Positions 48,401 through 56,913 of a stretch of 64,000 nt of DNA are shown here, piece after piece; the stretch's first letter is position 1; each line of letters opens with the position of its first letter. This DNA is from Chondrosia reniformis (lineage: Eukaryota; Porifera; Demospongiae; Chondrillida; Chondrillidae): assembly GCA_947172415.1 (NCBI GenBank), contig OX359192.1, forward strand, positions 8,553,401 through 8,617,400, read 5' to 3'. The notes beneath the pieces were generated by a model. That model saw nothing but the letters and a program-made list of their open reading frames with translations, was not told where the DNA came from and searched no databases. Position numbers and translations under genes: made by a program.

Positions 48401-51400
48401 TGGTCATGTGGGTGCCAAGGAGATCACCCGAAAGGCTCTTGAGGCTGAAGAGAGAGGAGACTACAAGAAGGCTCTGGAATTCTATAAAGAGGTACAGAAC
48501 GTACATTTAAGTGTTGAGTATTATAGTAGACGGTCATTGTGAGGTGTTTCTGAATGTGGTTTGATGTAGGCTCTCAGCTCTACCTGGGACAGTGACACTG
48601 AGGGTCCCCCAACCACTGCTGAAGAAGACCTCTGGGACATAGCACAATTGAGAGTAAACAATATGTTTTGGAATAACACAGACTTTAATTATGTCAAGTG
48701 ATACTCCAACCACAACTGTTTTCATGTGCTGCTTTCTTGTAGTGCTATGACCATTTGACAAGATGGAATGAGTTGGAGAGAGCAGTTGTACTGAACATTG
48801 ATGACAGCCCAAGACCTGATCTAGACAAGATTTGGGAGGACCCCTACTATCAGGTAATTATATGCAGAGCTCTCATTCTCAGTTGCTATAGTAACTGTTG
48901 TTAATGTAAGTGTCTACTCCCATTTTAGGAGCAGTACCTTCCTTATTTGGTGAGGTCAAAGGTCAAAAATGCATCAGCAGGTGAATATGATGACAATTTT
49001 AACAGCTTCTTGGAGTTGTCTCTTCAAGATGACCACAAGAAGGAACATCTAGAGGTATTTCTGCTCATCCTTCGTTCTCATCAAATCCTTCATTACAAGT
49101 GATTCAATAATTGAGTCAGCTCCCTCTGGGCACAGCCTTTGAAATGTGAAACTGCATTAGTGAAACTCATACCAGTGTGTAGCCAGCCATCTAGATAGGC
49201 AGTTGGTAACTAGGCAACAATTATAGAACATTTGTGTTTAATTAGGCACGCTACTCCATTGAAATAGCAATGCATTACATAATGAAGAACGACTACGACA
49301 GAGCCAAATATTACACTGACACAAGCATGCAGCAGTTTCTACAAGTAAGCCACTCACATCGACTTTCAATGAGTTTATTGACTGACCGTGTGTTAACTAG
49401 GAGTGGTCAAACACCAGTCCGTTATTTGAAGACAATAGATCTGCTCTCCTAAGGGACTTACAGAAAGGAGTGGAAGTACAGGAATTTCTTAATTTTGCTG
49501 CAAAAACAAGTAAACATTACTTGTTACATTCCAGTTGTTTTGTGATACCTGTTTCCATGACAACACATTGTAGGTAGTGTAGTCCCTATTGCTGCAATCA
49601 ACACTCTTCTATCAAAATGGGGAGATCGCTTTCCTCATCCAAAGAGGGACCCCCTACCAGTCTGGGACGACATTGTCACCACCAGGTACTGTAATAATGG
49701 CCCACAATCGGTATGCGGAATGTTCTAGATCCATAAGTGAATGAGTTACAACACAATGTTTGGCCTACTGCTGTAGATTGTACTCGTGTATGCTTCACAT
49801 TGCAGTGAGGCTGTGCATTTATGTGTGTTCTGTAGATGTGTTTTAATGGAGAGGATGTTGTTGAAGTGTAGAGACACTACATCTGTGATGTCCACCTCCA
49901 ACACTGACTCAGCAGAGATGTGCTATGGTACTTCACACTTGCGCAATCTTCAGTTGAAGTTTTCTCAGGAATATATCAACCTTTATCTAAGCGTTGCCAA
50001 CAGTGCCAGGGAACAGGTAAATATAGTCAGTTCCTTGAGTAACCTCAGAGTGGCAACCTCTTATACTTACAAATAATGTTAGAGGAGAGATGTGTTAGTG
50101 AAAGTTAATGTTACTGTAATGTCAGGGCCAAGTATACCTATACATATACTTAAGACCTGTCTATATTGGGTCTTATTGCTTGCTCCACACGACCAGGATA
50201 TTGTGTCAGTTATCAGATGTGACATCTGTTCTGTTTCTGATTAGCATAATTACCCGGTAGCCAAGCACTACTTGCAGCTGACAGAGAAAGCCATCAAAGA
50301 GGTATGGTTCTCTTGATGTTCATAATGTAATTATTCTAAAGTTTGTGTAACCTTTCTGACAACTGTCGGGCATTTGTTTGACTAATGATGTTACATAATA
50401 CCGCACTTGACATTTATTGCTACTAGTTGGTTGGGCTGTAATCAATTGCACATTTCATTCACAATATTGAATTTGTTAATTATGTGCATGGGAGTTTATA
50501 ATTAATTTAATTTTCAATCTGTAGGGTTTATCAGAGTTCAAGGAATCACCATTGAGATGGCTTTGGAGTGTGTCTGAATTGAGACTGCAGCAAGCCAAGG
50601 AGGAACCTTCTGTTCGCTGCATTGAGGCCATTGTGGCAGTTTTAAAACAGTTTGGTTAGGTTTTGTAATTCTGATCGGAAGTTGCACAACAAATTACATT
50701 AACTTTGTATATATGAATCTGGTATACTTTCAACATATGGTATGTTTAAACTTACTTACATATGTAAATATTGTGCCTCTTTTCAACTAGATGTGCATGC
50801 TGATAGTGAAGTTCTAAAAGCCAGCCCCTCCCTGTCTCATAAGCATTACATGCTACAGGCCCAGCTTCTCCACCAATTGAGGGACATCTTTCAAAACACC
50901 TCTCTAGGTAAGACAACCTTCCTTGCATTGCCAGTGACTACTTTAGTGTGTCCTTTGGTTGATTTGTGTGAAGGCCCAGGCCTGTTGGAGACTTTCCCCG
51001 CTGATAAGCTACATCACCTATTGAAAGCTGCCTCAGGTCAATCACAAGAGGTTGACAAATCTTTAGATCACCTTAAAGTAAGGAGAATGTGTGGTTTGTT
51101 GATCTGTTCAGTATAGGAACAGTTTAACAAATTTCTTTCCCAATGGTGGAAATCCGGTTTGTATGAATACTGTCTTTCCTGTTATGCGCACAGATAGCTC
51201 AGAAACTGTCTACTAGAGCTCTTTCAACTTATAAACAAGGATTTAAGTCTAGTCAAGAGGAATATGAAACTACTGCCAATTCGGACGCCATGGTGACCAC
51301 ACTCTTAGCCCTAGCTAACTTCTGTGACCAAGCACTCAGAATGGAGGAGGATGTTGGTCAGTTCTTTAGAGGAGGTCTCTCTCCTGTTCCTTTGAGATTC

Positions 51401-54400
51401 TTGGGTATGCTAGTGTTTAATTGTTCTTCATACAGATACTCCTACAAAGCTAGACGTCAAGGTAATATATTACTGTGTGTCAAGTTATTAAGTCTCACTC
51501 ATGCATGATCTTGGGACTCAAGGAAGGAACTGTCACTTGATGTGAACTACCATGCTTTCAAGTAATCTCTATATTTCACTGTTAAATTATGATGTATTGT
51601 TTGCTCTTTAGAAATTCCCAAAGGTTGTAGTTACATATACACTAAGAGCCATGCAGTATGGATCCTCTGTAGCTAGGCAACAGTTTCCAAGGTTATTGCA
51701 GATTCTTGAACTCTATCCTGAAACATTAGAAGAGTTTCAAAAAAGAGTGAGTACCAACACAAGAGCCTCCCCGTCACTGAGACACTGATGATGTGACTGC
51801 ACTCTACACATTTGTATTAAAGTGTTTACTTCTCTATAACATCTCCCAAATTAGTATCTACAATGCACCATGAGTAATTATTTTCATACATACTGCAGTA
51901 CATCTGTTCTACAGTAAAAGGTCTATAGAGAACTAAACCTTGTGAGAGCTTTGGATGAGGATACAAGAGTCTTCTCTTTACTCCTCTGCTCCACTGGGCC
52001 AGACACACAGTACATGCATGATTTAAATCTGTCCTTCTCTCCTTCCTGACAGTCGAGGGAGGTGCCTACCTGGATGTTCATTGGCTGGTTGAACCAGATA
52101 ATGTCGCTGTTGGACAAGCCTGAGGGTGTGGCACTGCACGACATAGTCCTTGGCATGACAAAGGACTATCCTCAAGCGGTCTACTTTCCCTTCAAAATGA
52201 GCAGCAGTAACTTTGAGTTTTCTAGCGATGAAATTGGCAAAAGAAACAAAGCTGCTATTGAAAAGGTGCAGGCTAAACTGGATGTACCAGCTTTGAATGA
52301 TTTTATCACAGCTTTGGAACAGCTGAATTCGCCTGAGCTAGCTTGGAAGGTAGGAACATTGATATATTGGAATACATCCCTACATATGAGTTGTACGTAC
52401 ATTTGTTCATATACATAAACATGCATACATATATATATGCCAACAGTTAAGTGTACTTTGTATACGTTATGGTATATGTAGTATGTTTGTAACTAGTTTT
52501 GGAATTTGGCATGAAATTAGAATTCTTTACATTTCCAGGATTTCTGTGAAAGTGAAATGGTTCCTCTTCTGGAAGAGTCTAAGAGAAACAACAGTTTGAT
52601 TAGAGAGAAATGGAGCCGGATGTATGCTGCTTTTCTTGACACTGGTGGCCAAAGCCAGTCAGGTGGATCTGAATCTTCCTCGTATGATACACCATCTTCA
52701 GCAACCTTTGGTCAGAAGAGGAGGCATTTTGCTAATGTGAGTTAAGCTGCGAGTGTAATGGTACCACACTGAATATCTTATGATTATCAGACATGGAGGA
52801 AGAAGATTGAAGACAAGTTTGGAAAAGATGGACAAAAGCTGTCTACAATGAGTGTAGAAGCTTTTAATGCAGCTGTCAAAGGTCTAGGTACTAATATGAA
52901 GGAAGGTCTAAAGGCTGGTCGTGAGTTACTGAATGAGTACTCCCCCTGGATGATGTCCTTCCAGCCCAGCCTGTACACTCAGCAGATTGAAATACCAGGT
53001 ACACCCACTGCATCACAGTTATTTGACCAATCATCCCAACGTACAACCGTTGCTACATTTTTGTTTCTGACTCCACTGACATTTAACTCAAAGAGATTTT
53101 AAATTCTTTTGAATTACAGGACAGTACACGGGCAACTGTAAACCACTCCCAGAATATCATGTGAAGATTGCAGGGTTTGATGAGAAAGTAATTTGATCTT
53201 CTCCACCACCATCCAACCCTCCAACCCTCCATCACCCTCCAACCCTCCATCACCCTCCAGCCCTCCATCACCCTCCAGCCCTCCATCACCCTCCAGCCCT
53301 CCATCACCCTCTAGCCCTCCATCACCCTCCAGCCCTCCATCACCCTCTAGCCCTCCATCACCCTCCAACCCTCCATCACCCTCCATCACCCTCCATCACC
53401 CTCCAGCCCTCCATCACCCTCCAGCCCTCCATCACCCTCCAGCCCTCCATCACCCTCCAGCCCTCCATCACCCTCCAGCCCTCCATCACCCTCTAGCCCT
53501 CCATCACCCTCCAACCCTCCATCACCCTCCATCACCCTCCATCACCCTCCAGCCCTCCATCACCCTCCAGCCCTCCATCACCCTCTAGCCCTCCATCACC
53601 CTCCAGCCCTCCATCACCCTCCATCACCCTCCAGCCCTCCATCACCCTCCAGCCCTCCATCACCCTCTAGCCCTCCATCACCCTCCAGCCCTCCATCACC
53701 CTCCAGCCCTCCATCACCCTCCAACCCTCCATCACCCTCCAGCCCTCCATCACCCTCCAGCCCTCCATCACCCTCCAGCCCTCCATCACCCTCTAGCCCT
53801 CCATCACCTTCTGACCCATTGTATCCACCCAAATTTGCACTTACTAGGTTTTAGTTCTGAACTCCATTCGGAAGCCGAAGAGGATAACCATTAGAGGAGG
53901 AGATGAAAAGGAGTACATGTTCCTCGTGAAAGGAGGAGAAGATCTGAGGATGGACCAGAGAATAGAGCAACTCTTTGGAGTGATGAACCAGATTCTCAAG
54001 GAGGATCCAGCCTGTTGTCAACGGAAGCTTGCTCTTAAAACATACAAAGTTATACCAATGACTCCAAGGTATCAATAGATGCTCTCATTCTTGATTGCAA
54101 TTTTATCTAATTTATATAGTAACAAGTGTGTGGTTTCAGTACAAATATTTATTATATAGTAGGTCCATAATGGGTATAATAAGAACTGTATTTGTGATCT
54201 GTAGAGTTGGTGTCATTGAGTGGGTTAGGCAGACTCAACCGTTAAAGGACTTCCTACAGGATGCCCTTAATAGTGACGAAGAAAGAAAAAATTATCTGTA
54301 TGCCTTTAGAGTGTAAAGATATATATGTTATTGACATCTCTCCTGTGTCGATGAATTTGTGTAGGAATGCCACAAAACAGCACATGAATTGGTTGAGGAA

Positions 54401-55881
54401 GTACAGTTCAGCTGGCGACATTGTAAAGCCGTACAAGGAAATGTACAAGTAAGTGTCAAATGGGTGTGTCTGATGGGTGTGTCCTTAGTGTGTCTGATGG
54501 GTGTGTCCTTAGTGTGTCTCTTGGGTGTGTCTGATGGGTGTGTCTTATGGGTGTGTCTCTTGGGTGTGTCTGATGGGTGTGTCTTATGGGTGTGTCCTTA
54601 GTGTGTCTGATGGGTGTGTCTTATGGGTGTGTCCTTAGTGTGTCTGATGGGTGTATCCTTAGTGTGTCTGATGGGTGTGTCCTTAGTGTGTCTGATGGGT
54701 GTGTCTCTAGGGGGTGTGTCATTAGTGTATCTGATGGGTGTGTGACACACTTGAGGGTGGTATTTAATCTGCATGTTCATTGCTCTCTAATGAAGGAAGG
54801 CCAATCGCAGTGACACAGACAAGGAGTACAAGAAGAAAGTTGGTTGCGTCCCTTGGGATCTCCTGAGGAGGGCAATGATGGAACTGTCCACCGCTCCTGA
54901 GGCTTTCCTGATGCTGAGGTCCCACTTTGTCCGCTCTTACTCCACTGTGTGCATCTGTCACTATATACTTGGGATAGGAGACAGACACTTGTCCAATTTC
55001 ATGATAGACCTTGCTACCGGTGGCGTGGTTGGGATCGATTTTGGACACAACTTTGGGACTGCAACCCAATTTCTTCCTATTCCCGAGCTAATTCCTTTTA
55101 GGCTGACTCCACAGATAGTCAACCTCTTTAGTCCTCTGTCAGAAAGTGGCCAGTTGAGGAGTTGCATGGTGCATGTCATGCGAGCACTTAGACAATCTCC
55201 TCACCTCTTGCTGAACACTATGGAAGTATTTGTGAAGGAGCCTTCACTGGACTGGAAGGTATGGAAGCAGCACTGAGTGCCTTCCAGCTGTCTAGCTCCA
55301 GGCTACGGCCATGCCATTTGTATGAATGTCATGTGATGTTTGTTATTGGTTTTCTGTTCTACAGGGAAATGCACAGAAGTTGGCGAGATCTCAGAGAAGT
55401 GAATCTGGTATGATAATCCAGTGTGGCGTTACTTACTATTGTATCCATTGTGTTGTTATATTTCTGTAGCCACTAACCCGTCCAGTGAATCTTGGTATCC
55501 TAGAGACAAGATAATGAGCGCAAAGCGAAAACTTGATGGCTACAATCCAGCCCATGTCATGAAGTAAGTTCTCCCATTAAATAAACCCTTCATAATAAGT
55601 GGGTGCACAAAAAGTTAGTGTATCATTATTACGAGATATGATTGCACTGTTGATTGCTTGATCAATTTTGCAGACACGAGTTGCAAGGAGGTATTAATGG
55701 AAAAGACTCTGTTTACAAATATTTGGAGGCCATTTTGATGGGTGACCGGAAGATTAACATCAGGGCCCAAGCCGACATCCAGTGCTGCAACGTCGAAGAG
55801 CAGGTTGCCTGCCTCATTGACCAAGCCACTGACACCAACATACTTGGCCGGACCTACCAGGGGTGGGAGCCATGGGTGTGA
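27412..55881 (+). CDS. PRKDC: DNA-dependent protein kinase catalytic subunit (DNA-PKcs), PIKK family
   Basis: A multi-exon gene of ~28.5 kb. The first exon starts [20 protein letters not shown] (27412). Many HEAT-type helical exons follow, for example [20 protein letters not shown] at 29080 and [20 protein letters not shown] at 43305. The ABCDE-like linker is near 46190-46600, and the FAT domain spans about 47.0-52.9 kb ([20 protein letters not shown], then WRHCLL-type helices). The kinase domain spans 53848-55258: Lys in [10 protein letters not shown], catalytic loop [11 protein letters not shown] and metal-binding [13 protein letters not shown] is in the last exon (55674-55881) and ends [14 protein letters not shown], nearly the vertebrate ending. 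All catalytic residues are intact. The kinase works with Ku at DNA ends in non-homologous end joining. I have not resolved every exon; joins around the minisatellite introns are the least certain. At least eleven introns hold minisatellites, and one holds a nested antisense gene. Confidence 0.93.
29286..29702 (+). repeat. 35-bp minisatellite in PRKDC
   Basis: About twelve near-identical units of CCTCAAGTGGGAGGACCACT plus CATAGCTAGAAG. They begin a few bases after an exon (…ALEAFFKQ). Early copies read AGTAGGAGG and later ones AGTGGGAGG, so variants are spatially ordered. Confidence 0.95.
35385..36057 (+). repeat. 18-bp minisatellite filling a PRKDC intron
   Basis: About 37 units of CACCCACCACTCAATGAG with C/T variants (GAGCC versus GAGTC). 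The array runs from the putative donor to the acceptor region (acceptor CAG at 36056-36058). The unit is a multiple of 3 with no stop, so long repetitive ORFs appear on both strands; these are spurious. Confidence 0.95.
36238..37025 (+). repeat. ~48-60-bp minisatellite with telomere-like GGGTTAGGGTTAG
   Basis: About fifteen to sixteen units, each of the form GAGGGTTAGGGTTAGTGAG, then TGTCAGTATGTGTG and (GA)n GTGTG. Length varies through the GA and GT tracts. It occupies a PRKDC intron between the exons at about 36059-36099 and 37063-37185. Confidence 0.95.
38211..38345 (+). repeat. ~45-bp tandem repeat in PRKDC
   Basis: Three copies containing CATACGTATGACAACCATTT and GTGTACAGAGAAAG. Confidence 0.9.
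39254..39875 (+). repeat. Purine-dominated minisatellite in a PRKDC intron
   Basis: Runs of GGGTGTGAGGAGAGAGA, GGGTGGGAGGAGAGAGA and GGGTATGAAGAGAAAGAGA over ~620 bp. The top strand is almost wholly G, A and T, with hardly any C. The array starts at the donor after …LADFVKG and ends just before the exon that begins [12 protein letters not shown] at 39928. Confidence 0.95.
42227..42868 (-). CDS. MAPEG-domain membrane protein nested in a PRKDC intron (TMEM79-like)
   Basis: A single-exon 213-aa ORF on the minus strand, inside the PRKDC intron between about 42128 and 43288. After a charged N-terminal ~35 aa (Lys/Glu-rich), four to five hydrophobic segments are visible, at about 40-60, 83-105, 128-155, 162-178 and 188-208. 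The MAPEG signature is present as NTLEQLVV in the third segment, followed by [19 protein letters not shown], matching the family pattern NTLEQ…GR…Y..GY….R..G. MAPEG proteins are microsomal eicosanoid and glutathione-linked membrane enzymes or relatives such as TMEM79. The exact subfamily and activity are not determined. A TATA-like TATATAAA lies 59-66 bases upstream of the ATG. It could be a retrocopy-derived gene because it has no intron. Confidence 0.8.
   Translation of the reverse strand: MSKRVKQTEKIPEDKTLVNMKTKENGKDIKNESYWNKGFSVFLCQQILALITTGSICYVGYMHGGFIPTPNNRDIPSKLAYTLRCLVGPLCTVAFAIVKVGNMRFLTNASNPLSGNEDLVQVWKCILSNTLEQLVVVAVGLLSLSTFLSTEQEVRLIPIACSLFVLGRIAFMRGYTIKPLYRAFGMCINFQVLLVVLIANILCLSFRGIASEL
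42927..42934 (-). promoter_or_regulatory. TATA-like box upstream of the nested MAPEG gene
   Basis: On the minus strand the sequence reads TATATAAA, ending 59 bases before the ATG at 42868. This leaves room for a start site about 30 bases downstream and a short 5' UTR. It is the only clear TATA-like box seen next to a gene start in the window. Confidence 0.5.
43200..43282 (+). repeat. ~27-bp tandem repeat
   Basis: Three copies of CAGTCCCATCTCCCATTCCA plus TGTGCCT, ending at the acceptor of the following PRKDC exon (TTTCAG, 43287). Confidence 0.9.
44545..45213 (+). repeat. ~31-33-bp minisatellite containing a repeated 5' splice site
   Basis: About twenty units of CCCCTCCCTGGTAGACAG followed by GTATGTTATCCCA or GGATGGCATTATCCCA. 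The first unit overlaps the end of a PRKDC exon (…YPSLVDR, exon end 44562), so the true donor and the last ~17 exon bases form part of the repeat. The next exon starts at 45256 (FVSKVLFIF), with matching phase. Confidence 0.95.
46185..46210 (+). other. ABCDE-type autophosphorylation site of DNA-PKcs
   Basis: The coding sequence reads [16 protein letters not shown]. It corresponds to the vertebrate segment LTPMFVETQASQGT that holds the Thr2609/Ser2612 cluster. The TQ is at 46191-46196 and the SQ at 46200-46205. The exon continues into a Ser/Thr/Gln-rich linker with further TQ and SQ motifs. Confidence 0.75.
46638..46757 (+). repeat. 13-bp tandem repeat (ACACACCCACTTG)
   Basis: About nine to ten units with ACACACC, ACACGCC and ATACGCC variants in a PRKDC intron. 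Confidence 0.95.
47445..47560 (+). repeat. ~26-bp tandem repeat
   Basis: Four to five units containing TTAGCTCTTCCGTATTAGGA in a PRKDC intron. Confidence 0.9.
47753..48150 (+). repeat. GT-rich minisatellite
   Basis: Mixed units of GTGTGAGGGTGTGTAG and GTGTGAGGGTGTGTTGT over ~400 bp. The array ends just before a PRKDC exon. The top strand contains almost only G and T. Confidence 0.95.
51895..52005 (+). repeat. Dispersed repeat family R, copy 5
   Basis: In a PRKDC intron. It carries AAAAGGTCTATAGAGAACTA, AACCTTGTGAGAGCTTTGG and CTCCACTGGGCCAGACAC, colinear with the copy at 23484. Confidence 0.75.
53205..53812 (+). repeat. 17-bp C-rich minisatellite
   Basis: More than thirty units of CCCTCCATCACCCTCCAG with CCAG, CTAG and CCAA variants and some shorter CATCACCCTC units. 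It occupies the PRKDC intron just before the first kinase-domain exon (53848). The bottom strand is G-rich (GGAGGGTGATGGAGGG), so G-quadruplexes are possible there. Confidence 0.95.
53848..55258 (+). other. PRKDC PI3/PI4-kinase domain exons
   Basis: Exons 53848-54068, 54205-54297, 54366-54450 and 54796-55258. They carry the ATP-binding Lys in [12 protein letters not shown], catalytic [11 protein letters not shown] and GIDFGHNFG, followed by [14 protein letters not shown] of the activation and substrate region. Confidence 0.9.
54452..54745 (+). repeat. GT-rich minisatellite (GTGTGTCTGATGG units)
   Basis: Units of GTGTGTCTGATGG combined with GTGTGTCCTTA or GTGTGTCTTATGG. They start at the donor after …VKPYKEMYK in PRKDC. 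Confidence 0.95.
55674..55881 (+). other. PRKDC terminal exon with FATC domain
   Basis: Encodes [17 protein letters not shown] through [16 protein letters not shown] and the terminal [11 protein letters not shown]. The FATC ending is almost unchanged from vertebrates. Confidence 0.92.
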
Positions 55882-55926
55882 CCCTGTTATCAAGGGGTGG
55901 GAGCCATGGGTGTGACCCTATTATAC
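55860..55926 (+). repeat. ~34-bp tandem duplication across the PRKDC stop codon
   Basis: GGGTGGGAGCCATGGGTGTG with ACCCT(G/A)TTAT occurs twice in tandem. The first copy holds the last codons (GWEPWV) and the stop; the second is in the 3' UTR. Confidence 0.95.
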
Positions 55927-56163
55927 TGGACTGCTTTCTCGCGCACATTGTTTTAGCATTAACGACTTTTAATTTCTCAATGTTTAATTTCTTAATGCAG
56001 CAAAGTATATTTTGATTATTGGAATTGTTGTTAGAAAAGTTAACATGATCACGGAGAAGCTATTTACGTATGTAGGTATACATAATTATCATATAAATAT
56101 GTATTCAGCTGTTGTTTTAAGCCCAAGGCTCTTGACTTCTATAGCTATTTTGCATGGCATTCT

Positions 56164-56600
56164 TCATACAATTTGGAGAATCCAGATTAGCACTATCAGT
56201 GTAACACTAGCCAAAGCTAGTAATATCATAACAGGACGGTTATATTCAGCAGTGGGGGATCCATCCTTGTCTTGTTCATCCTGAATTGGAACTACATTCC
56301 CATCCTCCACTTCACACTCCTCCATTTCAGGCTGGGACAGGTAATATTGCACCCTCTGTCCATTGGTATTGTACACACCTACAGTATATGTATAAATGTG
56401 CATAACATTAATATTGTTATAACAGGATAGTCTGAGGAGAATACGGAACACATAATTAAGTAAAGTTACATAAGCATTGCTGATGCTTCAATTATTTCTA
56501 TATATTGTTGCTAACTGTAAATAGTGTAATACTCCCTTTTAGCAATACTGGCCATGGGCAAGCCTGGAGCTGCCCTTTCTTGTTCTGGCTTGCCTTTGAC
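56164..56600 (-). CDS. Hypothetical small protein with a C-terminal membrane anchor (partial model)
   Basis: Not recognised. The last exon (56164-56378) encodes VYNTNGQRVQYYLSQPEMEE, then an acidic stretch (CEVEDGNVVPIQDEQDKDGS), then a hydrophobic tail of ~21 residues (PVMILLALASVTLIVLIWIL) ending QIV. This resembles a tail-anchored protein. A phase-compatible upstream exon at 56549-56600 would add VKGKPEQERAAPGLPMA; it has a good acceptor (GCGTTAG) and a GTATTG donor. I could not find the first exon or start codon. The gene would be convergent with PRKDC and downstream of RPF1 on the same strand. Confidence 0.4.
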
Positions 56601-56913
56601 CTAACGCAAATTAACGAATACACTGCACGTATGTGGTAATATGCATACTATGTGTGCATACTATATAAAGTATATATTATATCATTCTATATAATAAATA
56701 TTCTCTTGGCTTGTATATATACATGCCATATACACATTTTATGCTATACATATGAATCTTAGGCACTGTCCATTATATGCACATTGTACAACTTACATTA
56801 TTAATATGACATTACAATTGTATTAAATCACCAGACATGAATAATCAAAGTTAAATTATCAGTACAAGATGATAATCAATGTAGCATGAAGTAAAATTTG
56901 GTTTGTAAAAGCT

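Noticed and set aside
53083..53832. Gly/Glu/Asp-rich minus-strand ORFs and Ser/Pro-rich plus-strand ORFs
   Set aside because: Products of the 17-bp C-rich array.
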